A stretch of 64,000 bases of DNA, taken from assembly GCA_964549445.1 (NCBI GenBank), contig CAZJVS010000003.1:1-64000 (forward strand), given 5' to 3'. A program made the position numbers and the translations under genes. Origin of the DNA: SpSt-539 sp964549445. GTDB lineage: Bacteria > Planctomycetota > Phycisphaerae > UBA1845 > UTPLA1. The stretch's first letter is position 1, and each line of letters starts with the position of its first letter. The notes under the pieces are model-generated. The model was not told where the DNA came from. It worked only from the letters and a program-made list of their open reading frames with translations, and ran no database searches. Shown here one piece after another: positions 8,323 to 17,178 of this stretch.

Positions 8323-9223
8323 GCGGGTGCGGATCGTCGAGGTGGGGCCGCGCGACGGGTTGCAGAACGAGGCGCAGCCGGTGGGGACGGCGGAGAAGCT
8401 GGCATTCATTTCTGCGCTGGCGGATGCGGGGCTGGCGCAGATCGAAGTCACATCGTTCGTGAATCCGAAGAAGATACCGCAGTTGGCGGACGCGGCGGAG
8501 GTGGCGGCGGGGCTGGAACGGAAGAAGGGGGTGACGTATTCGGCGCTGGTGCCGAACCTCAAGGGGCTGGAACGGGCGGTTGCGTGCGACATCCGGCGGA
8601 TCGCGGTGTTCACGGCGGCTTCGGACACATTCACCGAGAAGAACATCGGGATGACGATCCCGGAGTCGCTGAAGACGTTTGCCGAGGTAACGGCGGCGGC
8701 GAAGAAGCACGGGCAGACGGTGCGGGGGTATATCTCGACGTGCTTCGTGTGTCCGTACGAGGGGGAGGTGGACAAGAAGCGGGTGCGCGAAGTGGCGGAG
8801 GCACTGCTTGCGATCGGGTGCGACGAAATTTCGATCAGCGACACGATCGGCGCGGCGGCGCCACGGGATGTGTTGCGTACGGTGGGACACGTGTTGGAGC
8901 GCGTGCCGCTGAAGAATGTCGCGCTGCACTTTCACGATACGTACGGGACGGCGCTGGCGAACGTGTATGCGGGGCTGGAGCTGGGGGTGACGACGTACGA
9001 TTCGTCGGCGGGAGGTTTGGGCGGCTGTCCGTTTGCGCCGGGCGCGGCAGGGAACCTGGCGACGGAAGACCTGATTTACATGCTGGATCGGATGGAGATC
9101 GAGACGGGGGCGAAGCTAGAAGGTGTCGCGGCCGCGTCGGCGATCATCGAAAAGACGCTGGGGCGCGAACTGCCGAGCAAGCAGCTCAAGCGATTGAAGA
9201 CGGACCGCCGGCGCCGGCGCTAG
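8303..9223 (+). CDS. liuE: Hydroxymethylglutaryl-CoA lyase
   Basis: A 306-residue TIM-barrel lyase that splits HMG-CoA into acetyl-CoA and acetoacetate, the last step of leucine breakdown. Family signatures are clear: VGPRDGLQNE near the N-terminus, TSFVNPKKIPQ, the metal-binding HFHDTYG and the catalytic-Cys loop GGLGGCPFAPGAAGN. GGAGGAGAG lies just before the ATG at 8303. The start overlaps the carrier gene by 20 bases, so translation is probably coupled. The stop interlocks with the stop of the convergent sigma factor gene (9220-9223). Confidence 0.94.
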   Translation: MAVRLPERVRIVEVGPRDGLQNEAQPVGTAEKLAFISALADAGLAQIEVTSFVNPKKIPQLADAAEVAAGLERKKGVTYSALVPNLKGLERAVACDIRRIAVFTAASDTFTEKNIGMTIPESLKTFAEVTAAAKKHGQTVRGYISTCFVCPYEGEVDKKRVREVAEALLAIGCDEISISDTIGAAAPRDVLRTVGHVLERVPLKNVALHFHDTYGTALANVYAGLELGVTTYDSSAGGLGGCPFAPGAAGNLATEDLIYMLDRMEIETGAKLEGVAAASAIIEKTLGRELPSKQLKRLKTDRRRRR

Positions 9224-10176
9224 ACAGCGGCGGGCTTGCGCTTTGCATTGGGGCGAAGGGCGTCGGGGATCGGTTCGCCAGACATGAGGCAGTTGAGCTT
9301 GGTAAGGGCTTCTGCTTCGAGCTGGCGGACGCGCTCCTTGGTGAGGCCGATCTTCTGGCCGATTTCCTTCAGGGTCAGCGGCTCGGAGCCGTCGAGGCCG
9401 TAGCGGTGACGCAGGATGGTGACTTCGCGCTCGGTGAGCGATTCGTCATCGAGGAAGCCGGCGAGCTGGAATTGCTGCTGAGCGTCGGAGAGGGCGTCGT
9501 GCGGCGCGGGGGTTCGATCGTCGGCGACCATTTCGGCAAGCGTGTCGCCGCTGCCGTTGTCGCCGGACATGGAACCGGCGGAGACGGCTTTGACGGCGCG
9601 GCGGATGATGCGAACCTTGCGCTCGGGCATTTGCAACTGCTCAGTCATTTCCTGGATGGTCGGCGTGCGGCCGAACTTTTCGTGCAGTAGTTTGTGGGCT
9701 TCGCGCCAGCGGGCGACCATCTCGACCATGTAGGCCGGGATGTGGATGGGCTGGACTGCGTTGATGAGGGCGCGCTTGATGGACTGCTTGATCCACCAGG
9801 CGGCGTAGGTGCTGAAGCGAACGCCCTGGTCGGGATCGAAGCCCTCGACGGCGCGGAGCAGGCCGATGTTGCCTTCCTCGATGAGGTCGGACAGGGGCAT
9901 GCCGCGGCGGCGGTAATTCTTGGCGATGCTGACGACGAGGCGAAGGTTGGCGCGGACCATGCGCTCTCGGGCGCGGACGCCTTCTTCTTCGAGTCGCTCG
10001 CGCTCCTCGAGGGAGAGCTCGCCATCATTGAAGCGCTGGGCGGCGCGCGACGCGGCGATGATGGTGCGGGCGAGATCGCGCTCGTCCTGGGCGGTGAGCA
10101 GGCCGACCTCGTTGATCTGCTGCAAGTAGTGGTGCAGGTCGGACTCAACCATGGTGAAGCTGTTGGATCGCGGCAT
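9220..10176 (-). CDS. RNA polymerase sigma-70 family factor (RpoD/RpoS type)
   Basis: A 318-residue sigma factor with regions 1.2 (DLHHYLQQINEVGLLT), 2 (RANLRLVVSIAKNYRRRG, GLLRAVEGFDPDQG, FSTYAAWWIKQSI), 3 and 4 (TLKEIGQKIGLTKERVRQLE, the -35 helix-turn-helix). Region 1.1 is missing, which together with the length fits a group 2 factor better than the primary sigma, although this cannot be settled. The start at 10176 (MPRSNSFTM) is preferred; a later ATG at 10152 also fits, and the upstream open frame overlaps recJ. The gene is divergent from recJ. Confidence 0.9.
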   Translation of the reverse strand: MPRSNSFTMVESDLHHYLQQINEVGLLTAQDERDLARTIIAASRAAQRFNDGELSLEERERLEEEGVRARERMVRANLRLVVSIAKNYRRRGMPLSDLIEEGNIGLLRAVEGFDPDQGVRFSTYAAWWIKQSIKRALINAVQPIHIPAYMVEMVARWREAHKLLHEKFGRTPTIQEMTEQLQMPERKVRIIRRAVKAVSAGSMSGDNGSGDTLAEMVADDRTPAPHDALSDAQQQFQLAGFLDDESLTEREVTILRHRYGLDGSEPLTLKEIGQKIGLTKERVRQLEAEALTKLNCLMSGEPIPDALRPNAKRKPAAV

Positions 10177-10336
10177 CTTTCTGGGCTCCAGACTTCGTCC
10201 CCCCTCGTCTCTACATCGGCGGGAATGCACGAGGCCTGAGGAAATTACGGGCGCGACTGATGGATGGTCCGGATGGCATGCGGCTTTACGGTAAACGGAC
10301 GCAGGCGTACCATCGGCCGCCAACACGGAGGCCTCG

Positions 10337-12085
10337 ATGCCCAAGGAGTGGGTCATATCCCCCGCATGGTCGCAGCGGCGCGAGCTGGCCGACCAACTTC
10401 GCATTTCGCCGGTGGTGGCGCAGATACTCCACAATCGCGGTCTGATGGATCGGGAGCGAATCGAGCGGTTCCTGAGTCCGAGAATGGGTGACCTGCTTGG
10501 TCCGGATACGTTGCCGGGCGCGACGGCGGCGTCGGAGCGGATACTCGACGCGATCCGGGCGGGGAGGCGGATCGTTCTGTACGGCGACTACGACGTCGAC
10601 GGCGTGACGGGGGTGGCGATCCTGTGGCACTGCATCCGGCTGGCGGGCGGGCAGGCGGAGTTTTACATCCCGCATCGACTGGAAGAGGGATACGGACTCA
10701 ACTCGGAGGCGATCGCGTCGCTGGCGGACGGCGGGGCGCAGCTCATCGTGACGGTGGATTGCGGTGTGACGGCGATCGAGGCGGCGGAGATCGCGCGGCA
10801 GCGCGGTGTGGAACTCATCATTACCGATCATCATGCGCCGCGCGCGGATGAGGCGGGGCGGGCGGTGTTGCCGGATGCGTCGGTGATCGTGCATCCGTCG
10901 CTGAGTCCGGAAGTGGGCGGGAATCGCGACCTGTCGGGGTCGGGTGTGGCGTTCAAGCTGGGCTGGGCGATCGGGCAGCGGGCAGCAGGCGGCGAGCGCG
11001 TGACGCCGGAGTTCAAGCAGTTTCTGGTGAACGCGATGGGGCTGGCGGCGCTGGGGCTGATCGCGGACGTGGTGCCGCTGCTGGGTGAGAACCGCGTGAT
11101 CGCGTCGTTCGGGTTGCAGGGGTTGCCGGCGAGCACGCTGCCGGGGGTTGCGGCACTGATCGATGCGGCCGGTCTGAAGGGCGAACGGCTGACGGGGTAT
11201 GACATCGGGTTCAAGATTGCGCCGCGGTTGAATGCGATCGGGCGGATGGGGCATGCGCGGCTGGCGGTGGAACTGCTGACGCGGGCGGAGAGCGACGAGG
11301 CGCGGAAGATCGCGCGGAACCTGGAACAGCACAACACGGCGCGACGATCGATCGAGCGGAAGATCGCGGCCGAGGCGAAGGAGATGGTGCGGGCAACGCA
11401 GCAGGACTCGGATGCGAGCCGGGCGATCGTGCTGGCTTCGAGCGGTTGGCATGCGGGCGTGATCGGGATTGTCGCGGCGCGGCTGGTCGATGAGTTTTGC
11501 CGGCCGACGGTGATGATTGCGCTGGAGAATGGAACGGGGCAGGGGTCGGCGCGGAGCATCGCGGGGTTTGCATTGCACGAGGCGCTGGCGGCGTGCGCTT
11601 CGCACCTGGTCAGTTGCGGCGGGCACGCGATGGCGGCGGGGTTGCGGATCGAGTCGGCGAAGGTGGAGCAATTCTCGGCGGCGTTTCATGCGCGAGCGGC
11701 GAGCATGGTTACATCCGTGGATATGCGGCCGCGATTGAAGCTGGATGACGAGGTGGCGCTGCCGCTGCTGGATGAGAAGCTAGTCCGGGACCTGGGGAAG
11801 ATGGAGCCGTTTGGCTGCGGGAACCCGGCGCCGCGATTGGCGACGGAGTGGCTGGAGGTGGTGGGCGAGCCGCGGGTGGTCGGGGGAGCGGGCGAGCACC
11901 TGCAAGTGACATTGAAGCAGGATGGTCTGATGCGCAAGGGGATCGCGTTCGGACAAGCGAAACATCGCTCGACGCTGTGCGATCATCGGCGATGCCGCGT
12001 GGCGTTTCAGCCGATCGTGAACGAGTTCAACGGGCGGCGTTCGGTCGAGCTGATGATCCAGGACTTTCAATTTCCGACGGCGTGA
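10337..12085 (+). CDS. recJ: Single-stranded-DNA-specific exonuclease RecJ
   Basis: A 582-residue 5'-3' exonuclease used in recombination and mismatch repair. The DHH domain has LYGDYDVDGVTGVAIL (motif I), a second acidic motif VTVDCGV and the name motif ITDHHAPR; DHHA1 has LVSCGGHAMAAGLRI. An OB-like C-terminal part follows (residues 460-582). GGAGG lies 6 bases before the ATG at 10337. The stop overlaps the next start by one base (TGATG), so the glycosyltransferase-like gene is translationally coupled to it. Confidence 0.95.
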   Translation: MPKEWVISPAWSQRRELADQLRISPVVAQILHNRGLMDRERIERFLSPRMGDLLGPDTLPGATAASERILDAIRAGRRIVLYGDYDVDGVTGVAILWHCIRLAGGQAEFYIPHRLEEGYGLNSEAIASLADGGAQLIVTVDCGVTAIEAAEIARQRGVELIITDHHAPRADEAGRAVLPDASVIVHPSLSPEVGGNRDLSGSGVAFKLGWAIGQRAAGGERVTPEFKQFLVNAMGLAALGLIADVVPLLGENRVIASFGLQGLPASTLPGVAALIDAAGLKGERLTGYDIGFKIAPRLNAIGRMGHARLAVELLTRAESDEARKIARNLEQHNTARRSIERKIAAEAKEMVRATQQDSDASRAIVLASSGWHAGVIGIVAARLVDEFCRPTVMIALENGTGQGSARSIAGFALHEALAACASHLVSCGGHAMAAGLRIESAKVEQFSAAFHARAASMVTSVDMRPRLKLDDEVALPLLDEKLVRDLGKMEPFGCGNPAPRLATEWLEVVGEPRVVGGAGEHLQVTLKQDGLMRKGIAFGQAKHRSTLCDHRRCRVAFQPIVNEFNGRRSVELMIQDFQFPTA

Positions 12086-13728
12086 TGGAAACGTCCACGG
12101 CCCTGGCACCGCGGATTGATACAAACTCGCGATCGGTTGACTGGCTTGCGGCGATCTTTCTGATCGGCGTGACGCTTCTATTTGGCGGGCGGGGGATCGG
12201 CGAGGGGGGACTGGGGTGGTCGGACGCACCGCAGCACATGATGGATGGGGCGTTCGTTCTGGCGGCGGCGCGGGAGCCGATGGGCGGTGACGCGCGGGCG
12301 TGGGCGGAGCAGTTTTACCTGAGGCATCCGGCACTGGGGTTTGTGGTCTACTGGCCGCCGGGGTTTGCGATTGTTGAGGCGGTGTTCTTTGCGATCGGGG
12401 GTGTTTCGATCGCAACGGCGCGGTGGTGCGTGGTCGCTTTCGCGGCGGGCGCGGTGGTACTGCTGTACCTGATCGCGCGGCGGTGGATCGGCTGGCGCGG
12501 CGGGTTGCTTGCGGCGCTGCTGATGCTGAGCTGTCCGCACGGGATGTTGTGGCTGGCCGACGTGATGATTGAGTGGCCGGCGACGTTTTGGGTGTTGCTG
12601 ACGGTCTGGTTGTATCTGCGCTGGCGCGATTCGGGGAGCGGGTGGGCAGTTGCGGGCGCGGCGGCGGCGTTCGCGATGGCGTTCATGACGAAACAGACGG
12701 CAGGGTTCATCGGACCGGTGGTGGTGTTGCATGCGTTGCTGGATCGGGCGTCGCGCGAGCGGATGAAGCGGCCGGGGGCGAGTGCTGCAGGCGGTGCGGC
12801 GATCCTGCTTGTGGCGGCATACTCACTGGTCGCGCGGCGGTACGCGGCGCTGCCGGGGCAACTGACGCGATTCGATGCGAGCGATGCGGGATTCTATTTT
12901 CGGCACCTGGATGAGATCACGGGATGGCCGATGGCGCTGCTGGCGATCGTGGGGCTGGTCGCGCTGATGCGATCGCGGAGTTCGGTGTCGGGCGGGTTGC
13001 TGGAGATGTGGTTCCTGGCGTGGGCGGGGTTCTCGTCGCTGATCGCGGCGAAGGAGCCGCGGTACTTCTTCTTTGCGATTCCGCCGTTGGCGATCTGGGC
13101 GGCGAGCTGCGTCTCGATCTACCTCGAGCGGTTCAGCGCGGGGGCGGTGGTGACGGGGTTTGTGGCGGGGCTGTCGCTGTGGACGGCGTGGCGGAGTCCG
13201 CCGGTGCGATTGCCGCGGTATGACGCTGCGGTGAAGGCGCTGCTGGCGCGGCCGGATGCGGAGCTGGTGCTTGTGGATGCGGTGCGGGACGGGCAGTTTG
13301 TGGTGGACGCGTACGTCGATCCGAAAGCGCGCGGCCGATTGATTCCGATTCGGGCTAGCAAACTGCTGTATGCGCGGCCGGCGCGGGAGCGGTTTGGGTA
13401 CGAGCAGTATGTACGGTCGCCGGATGAGATCGCCGCGTTACTCGATCGGTACGGGATCTGCTATGTGGTGCTGGAGTCGGCGCTTCCGCGGACGGAGTAT
13501 CTCGAGGCCGATCCGCCGCCGCGGGCGATGTTGCGGCGGTTAGTGGCGGACGGGGCGCAGTTCGAGCTGATCAAGAGCTGGCCGTTGCGGTGCGGGGATG
13601 CGGCGTGGGATGAAGTCGAGTTGCGGCTGTATCGGCGGCGCGAATGCGGGGCGCGACAGGCCAATGAGATCGAGCTGCCGTTTCCGGGGATGGGGCGGAG
13701 TGTCAGGATACCGTTGCCGAAGCGATAA
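12085..13728 (+). CDS. Integral membrane glycosyltransferase, GT39/ArnT-like (GT-C fold)
   Basis: A 547-residue protein with about ten hydrophobic segments in residues 15-360 and a soluble C-terminal part. The first periplasmic loop carries GLGWSDAPQHMMDGAF, with the acidic residue expected for catalysis in GT-C enzymes that use polyprenyl-phosphate sugars. A second acidic patch (WLADVMIEWPATFWVLL) is also usual. The frame is open upstream, but the ATG at 12085 overlapping the recJ stop is chosen. It probably glycosylates a lipid or protein at the cell surface; substrate unknown. Its last 8 codons (VRIPLPKR, stop) and following bases are repeated at 16299-16329. Confidence 0.8.
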   Translation: METSTALAPRIDTNSRSVDWLAAIFLIGVTLLFGGRGIGEGGLGWSDAPQHMMDGAFVLAAAREPMGGDARAWAEQFYLRHPALGFVVYWPPGFAIVEAVFFAIGGVSIATARWCVVAFAAGAVVLLYLIARRWIGWRGGLLAALLMLSCPHGMLWLADVMIEWPATFWVLLTVWLYLRWRDSGSGWAVAGAAAAFAMAFMTKQTAGFIGPVVVLHALLDRASRERMKRPGASAAGGAAILLVAAYSLVARRYAALPGQLTRFDASDAGFYFRHLDEITGWPMALLAIVGLVALMRSRSSVSGGLLEMWFLAWAGFSSLIAAKEPRYFFFAIPPLAIWAASCVSIYLERFSAGAVVTGFVAGLSLWTAWRSPPVRLPRYDAAVKALLARPDAELVLVDAVRDGQFVVDAYVDPKARGRLIPIRASKLLYARPARERFGYEQYVRSPDEIAALLDRYGICYVVLESALPRTEYLEADPPPRAMLRRLVADGAQFELIKSWPLRCGDAAWDEVELRLYRRRECGARQANEIELPFPGMGRSVRIPLPKR

Positions 13729-13735
13729 GTCGGGG
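13705..13735 (+). repeat. 31-bp direct repeat, left copy (GT39 3' end)
   Basis: This copy encodes the final residues of the glycosyltransferase and its stop. It matches 16299-16329 in 28 of 31 positions. The two copies bracket the secreted repeat-protein gene. Confidence 0.8.
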
Positions 13736-13915
13736 TAGATCGATCCGGAACCGGGAAGCTCGGGTCTTGACGAAGTACAAAAGACGAAAACGGACTGGCG
13801 CAGGAGGGGGCGGCGCTGTTAAGATGTTTTGAATGACGGGGCCGCTGCGTACCGGGGCGGCACACAGACTGCAGACGCGGGCGCCAGGAATTGGGTGACA
13901 AACTCGGAGCAAGAG

Positions 13916-16252
13916 ATGCGCACTCGAAACTGCAGAGTTATTCGGCGGGCTGGTCGAGTTGGTGAGGACGGGCGGGCCGCCAGAACGAGCGGACGGACCG
14001 CCTTGAACATACTCATCGCGGCGGCGGCAATGTTAACCGCGCTGGCCAGCCGGACTGCGTCGGCGAGCGATCCGTGCCTGTTTGCCTGGCAGCCGGGCAA
14101 TGAGCTGGCAGGAACCAACGGTGTGGTCAATGCGTCAACCGTGTACAACGGCAACCTGATCGCAGGGGGTTTCTTCTGGATCGCAGGCAGCGCCAACGCC
14201 AGATACGTCGCCCAATGGAACGGTACCGATTGGCAAGCGCTGGGGCACGGCGTAGACAATTCTGTCCGCGCCTTGACCGTGTACAACGGCAACCTGATCG
14301 CAGGGGGCGAATCGGTCCCCGGAGGCAGCGGTAATAGCAACCCTGTTGCCCAATGGAACGGCACGAGCTGGCAGGCGCTGGGCAGTGGGATGAACTTTGG
14401 CGCTTACGTGGATGCCTTGGTCGTCTACAACGGCAACCTGATCGCCGGGGGCTCTTTCACCATCGCGGGGGGTGTCAACGCCAACTACATCGCCCAATGG
14501 AACGGCACGAACTGGCGACCCCTGGGCAACGGGAGGAACGGCCACGTCCATGCGTTAACCGTGTACAACGGCAATCTGATCGCCGGAGGCGACTCGTTCT
14601 CCGGGGGCGGCGGTATCGACAACTTTGTTGCCCAATGGAATGGCACAAGCTGGCAGACGCTGGGCAGCGGCACGAACGGTAATGTCATGGCGTTGACGGT
14701 GTACAACGACACCCTGATCGCCGGGGGCGGCTTCTCCACAGCGGGCGGCGCGAGCGCAAACAACATTGCTCAATGGGACGGCGCAAGCTGGCAGGCGCTC
14801 GGCAGCGGGATGAGCAACGAGGTGGACGGCTTGGCCGTGTACGACGGCAACCTGATCGCCGGGGGTACGTTCACCGCCGCGGGCGGCAATAGCGCCAGCC
14901 GCGTTGCCGAATGGAACGGCACCAGCTGGCTGGAACTCGGCAGCGGAATCAACAATTATGTTTTCACCCTGACCGTGTACAACGGAAAGCTGATCGCTGG
15001 GGGCGAGTTCACCATCGCAGGCGGCGGCGTCGCCAACAACCTCGCTCAGTGGAACGGCACGAGCTGGCAGCAGTTGGGAAGTGGAGTGCCCAACGGGGTC
15101 AATAACGATGTCCGTGCCGTGAGCGTGTGCGATGACCATCTGATCGCCGGCGGCAGATTTTCGACCGCGGGCGGCGTCAGCGCCAATCGCATCGCGCGAT
15201 GGAACGGTACGGGCTGGCAACCAATGGGCAGCGGGACAAATAGCGACGTTTATGCCGTGACCGCATATAACGGTAACGTAATTGCAGGAGGCCCCTTCAG
15301 CACCGCGGGCGGCGTCAACGCGAGTCGTATTGCGCAGTGGAATGGAACGGACTGGCAACCACTGGGCGGCGGGATGAACATCGGCGGCTATGTCTCCGCC
15401 TTGGAAGTATTCAACGGAAACCTGATCGCCGGAGGCACCTTCACTATTGCCGGCGGCGTCAGCACCAATCGTATCGCGCAATGGAACGGCACAAGCTGGC
15501 AGGCGCTGGGCAGCGGGATGAACGGCTTTGTCAGCGCACTGTTCGTGTACAACGGCAGCCTGATCGCCGGGGGCGGCTTCACTAGCGCGGGTGGAGCCAA
15601 CGCGAACTACGTTGCCCAATGGAATGGCACGAGTTGGCAGGGGTTGGGCAGCGGGACCGACGGCAATGTGCGCGCCTTGACTGTTTACAACGGTTGCGTG
15701 ATCGCCGGAGGCGACTTCAATGCCGCCGGCGGCGTCAGCGCCAGCCGCATTGCCCAATGGAACGGCACGAGCTGGGAGGGGCTGGGCAGCGGGATCGGCG
15801 GGAGCTTCCCGAACGTGTATGCGCTGGCCGTCCACGATAGCAACCTGATCGTCGGGGGCAATTTCACCACCGCAGGCGGCGCCAGCGCCCGGTACGTTGC
15901 CCAATGGAACGGAACGAGCTGGCAAGGGCTGGGCAGCGGGATGGATTTCGAAGTTAGTGCCTTAACCGTGTACAACGGGGATCTGATCGCTGGAGGCCGG
16001 TTCGTCACCGCCGGCGGCAGAGTGTCCGCCTATTGGGCGCGCTGGGCCCCGACATGCTCGCTGGGCGATATGAATTGCGACGGCGAGGTGAACATCAGCG
16101 ATGTCAGCGGGCTGATCTTGGCATTGCTGGACCCGGCCGGCTACGCGGCGCAGTATTCCGGTTGCGACATCAGCAACGCCGATCTTTGGGGAGACGCTTC
16201 TGCGAACGGGTTGGACGTACAGAGATTTGTACAGCTCCTGCTCAACCCGTGA
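13916..16252 (+). CDS. Secreted 14-repeat (beta-propeller-like) protein with dockerin-like C-terminus
   Basis: A 778-residue exported protein. The start at 13916 has GGAGCAAGAG directly upstream. A long basic N-region and hydrophobic core (LNILIAAAAMLTALAS) end in a likely signal peptidase site near TASA-SD, about residue 60. From about residue 78 there are 14 repeats of about 46 residues with consensus VYNGNLIAGGxFTxAGG, then AQWNGTSWQxLGSG; the last is incomplete. Such Trp/Gly repeats could fold as beta-propellers. The C-terminal 65 residues have two calcium-loop-like segments (GDMNCDGEVNISDV and DLWGDASANGLDV), a planctomycete dockerin-type module. Likely cell-surface or extracellular; partner unknown. 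Confidence 0.85.
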   Translation: MRTRNCRVIRRAGRVGEDGRAARTSGRTALNILIAAAAMLTALASRTASASDPCLFAWQPGNELAGTNGVVNASTVYNGNLIAGGFFWIAGSANARYVAQWNGTDWQALGHGVDNSVRALTVYNGNLIAGGESVPGGSGNSNPVAQWNGTSWQALGSGMNFGAYVDALVVYNGNLIAGGSFTIAGGVNANYIAQWNGTNWRPLGNGRNGHVHALTVYNGNLIAGGDSFSGGGGIDNFVAQWNGTSWQTLGSGTNGNVMALTVYNDTLIAGGGFSTAGGASANNIAQWDGASWQALGSGMSNEVDGLAVYDGNLIAGGTFTAAGGNSASRVAEWNGTSWLELGSGINNYVFTLTVYNGKLIAGGEFTIAGGGVANNLAQWNGTSWQQLGSGVPNGVNNDVRAVSVCDDHLIAGGRFSTAGGVSANRIARWNGTGWQPMGSGTNSDVYAVTAYNGNVIAGGPFSTAGGVNASRIAQWNGTDWQPLGGGMNIGGYVSALEVFNGNLIAGGTFTIAGGVSTNRIAQWNGTSWQALGSGMNGFVSALFVYNGSLIAGGGFTSAGGANANYVAQWNGTSWQGLGSGTDGNVRALTVYNGCVIAGGDFNAAGGVSASRIAQWNGTSWEGLGSGIGGSFPNVYALAVHDSNLIVGGNFTTAGGASARYVAQWNGTSWQGLGSGMDFEVSALTVYNGDLIAGGRFVTAGGRVSAYWARWAPTCSLGDMNCDGEVNISDVSGLILALLDPAGYAAQYSGCDISNADLWGDASANGLDVQRFVQLLLNP
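14133..16020 (+). repeat. Tandem coding repeats, about 138 bp unit, 14 copies
   Basis: The repeat units of the secreted protein remain similar at DNA level (for example GTGTACAACGGCAACCTGAT recurs almost unchanged), indicating expansion by unequal recombination. The unit length varies by whole codons, so the reading frame is kept throughout. Confidence 0.85.
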
Positions 16253-16298
16253 CGCCTGGAGTTCCTGCGCCGGATCACGACACCTGCGGCGGGGCGTA

Positions 16299-16329
16299 AG
16301 GATTCCGTTGCCGAAGCGCTAAATCGGGG
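16299..16329 (+). repeat. 31-bp direct repeat, right copy
   Basis: This copy still reads VRIPLPKR followed by a stop, the C-terminus of the glycosyltransferase at 12085-13728, but has no coding frame around it. It lies 46 bases after the stop of the repeat-protein gene. Confidence 0.8.
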
Positions 16330-16508
16330 ACAAGGTGGCCGTGTTTATGGGCTGCACCGCGTGAACCGCACGGTTTGCCCGCGCGCGCTTCGTATTCTAC
16401 GCTTCGGGTGTCCGACAGCCGTCGGATGCGGTCCCGTCGGGGAGGGGGCAATTCCTCGGGGCCGACTGAAGGTGGCAACCAAAGTTGAAAGTTCCAAGGG
16501 CTTCGAAC

Positions 16509-16559
16509 GGGGCCCCGGTCTGGCTGCCTCCTTCAGACCGTGGGCCCCAATATTTTTTT
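16509..16559 (+). terminator. Intrinsic terminator before folK
   Basis: A long stem pairs GGGGCCC and CGGTCTG with CAGACCG and GGGCCCC (one bulged base) and is followed by a run of seven T at 16553-16559. It lies between the repeat-protein gene (ending at 16252) and folK, and terminates plus-strand transcription coming from the left. Confidence 0.8.
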
Positions 16560-16626
16560 ACCGATCACGTCGTTGCCCGGCATGATGGGCGCGGATAGCT
16601 TGCCCGCTTCTTCGACGGGAGGAGCG

Positions 16627-17118
16627 GTGAGCAAGCACGTTGTCTACATTGCGCTGGGGTCGAATCTCGGGCAGCGCGAGAAGAACATCACGGCGGCGCT
16701 GACGGCGCTGGAGCACACGCGCGGGATCGTCGTCGAGAGGGTATCCAGTCTGTATGAGACAAATCCGGTCGGGGGGCCGGAAGACCAGCCGAAGTTCATC
16801 AATGCGGCGGCGCGACTGAAGACGGAGCTGCCGCCGGAGCGATTGATGGCGGTGCTGCTGGCGATCGAGAATTCGCTGGGGCGGAAGCGCGGGGAGCACT
16901 GGGGACCGCGGACGATCGACCTGGACCTGCTGCTTTATGACGATCTTGTCATCAGCGAGGACGGACTCTCGGTTCCGCATCCACTGATGCACGAGCGGCG
17001 GTTTGTCATGGAGCCGCTGGCCGAGATTGCGCCGGAGGTGGTTCATCCAACGCTGGGGATGAGCGCGGCGGCGATTCTCGATTCGATCGGCGACCTGCCG
17101 ATGGATGGAGACGGCTGA
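16627..17118 (+). CDS. folK: 2-amino-4-hydroxy-6-hydroxymethyldihydropteridine pyrophosphokinase
   Basis: A 163-residue folate-biosynthesis enzyme that transfers pyrophosphate from ATP to the pterin alcohol. Typical features: VYIALGSNLGQRE at the N-terminus, SSLYETNPVG, and the signature WGPRTIDLDLLLYDD with the metal-binding Asp residues; SVPHPLMHERRFV follows. The GTG at 16627 is chosen because it gives the usual start and follows GGGAGGAG closely; ATG 16582 is an alternative without a ribosome binding site. Full length. Confidence 0.93.
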   Translation: MSKHVVYIALGSNLGQREKNITAALTALEHTRGIVVERVSSLYETNPVGGPEDQPKFINAAARLKTELPPERLMAVLLAIENSLGRKRGEHWGPRTIDLDLLLYDDLVISEDGLSVPHPLMHERRFVMEPLAEIAPEVVHPTLGMSAAAILDSIGDLPMDGDG

Positions 17119-17178
17119 CGCGGCGGGGCGGCGCGGCTAGGATCGGCCCGGGGCGGTGACGCTTTGGCGCGGTCGATC

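Larger units (their letters stand above)
16253..16626. other. Intergenic stretch with repeat copy and terminator
   Basis: Apart from the 31-bp repeat copy and the terminator, nothing coding is seen. The frame upstream of folK stays open to 16540 but crosses the terminator, so it is not considered translated. Confidence 0.5.

Noticed and set aside
14555..15925. Antisense frame with repeated LPxRAVPLGN units
   Set aside because: It is the mirror of the tandem repeats of the secreted protein and has no start signal or known family.
14133..16020. CRISPR-like array because of regular repeats
   Set aside because: Units are about 138 bp, keep a reading frame and encode a conserved protein repeat; there are no short identical repeats with unique spacers and no cas genes.
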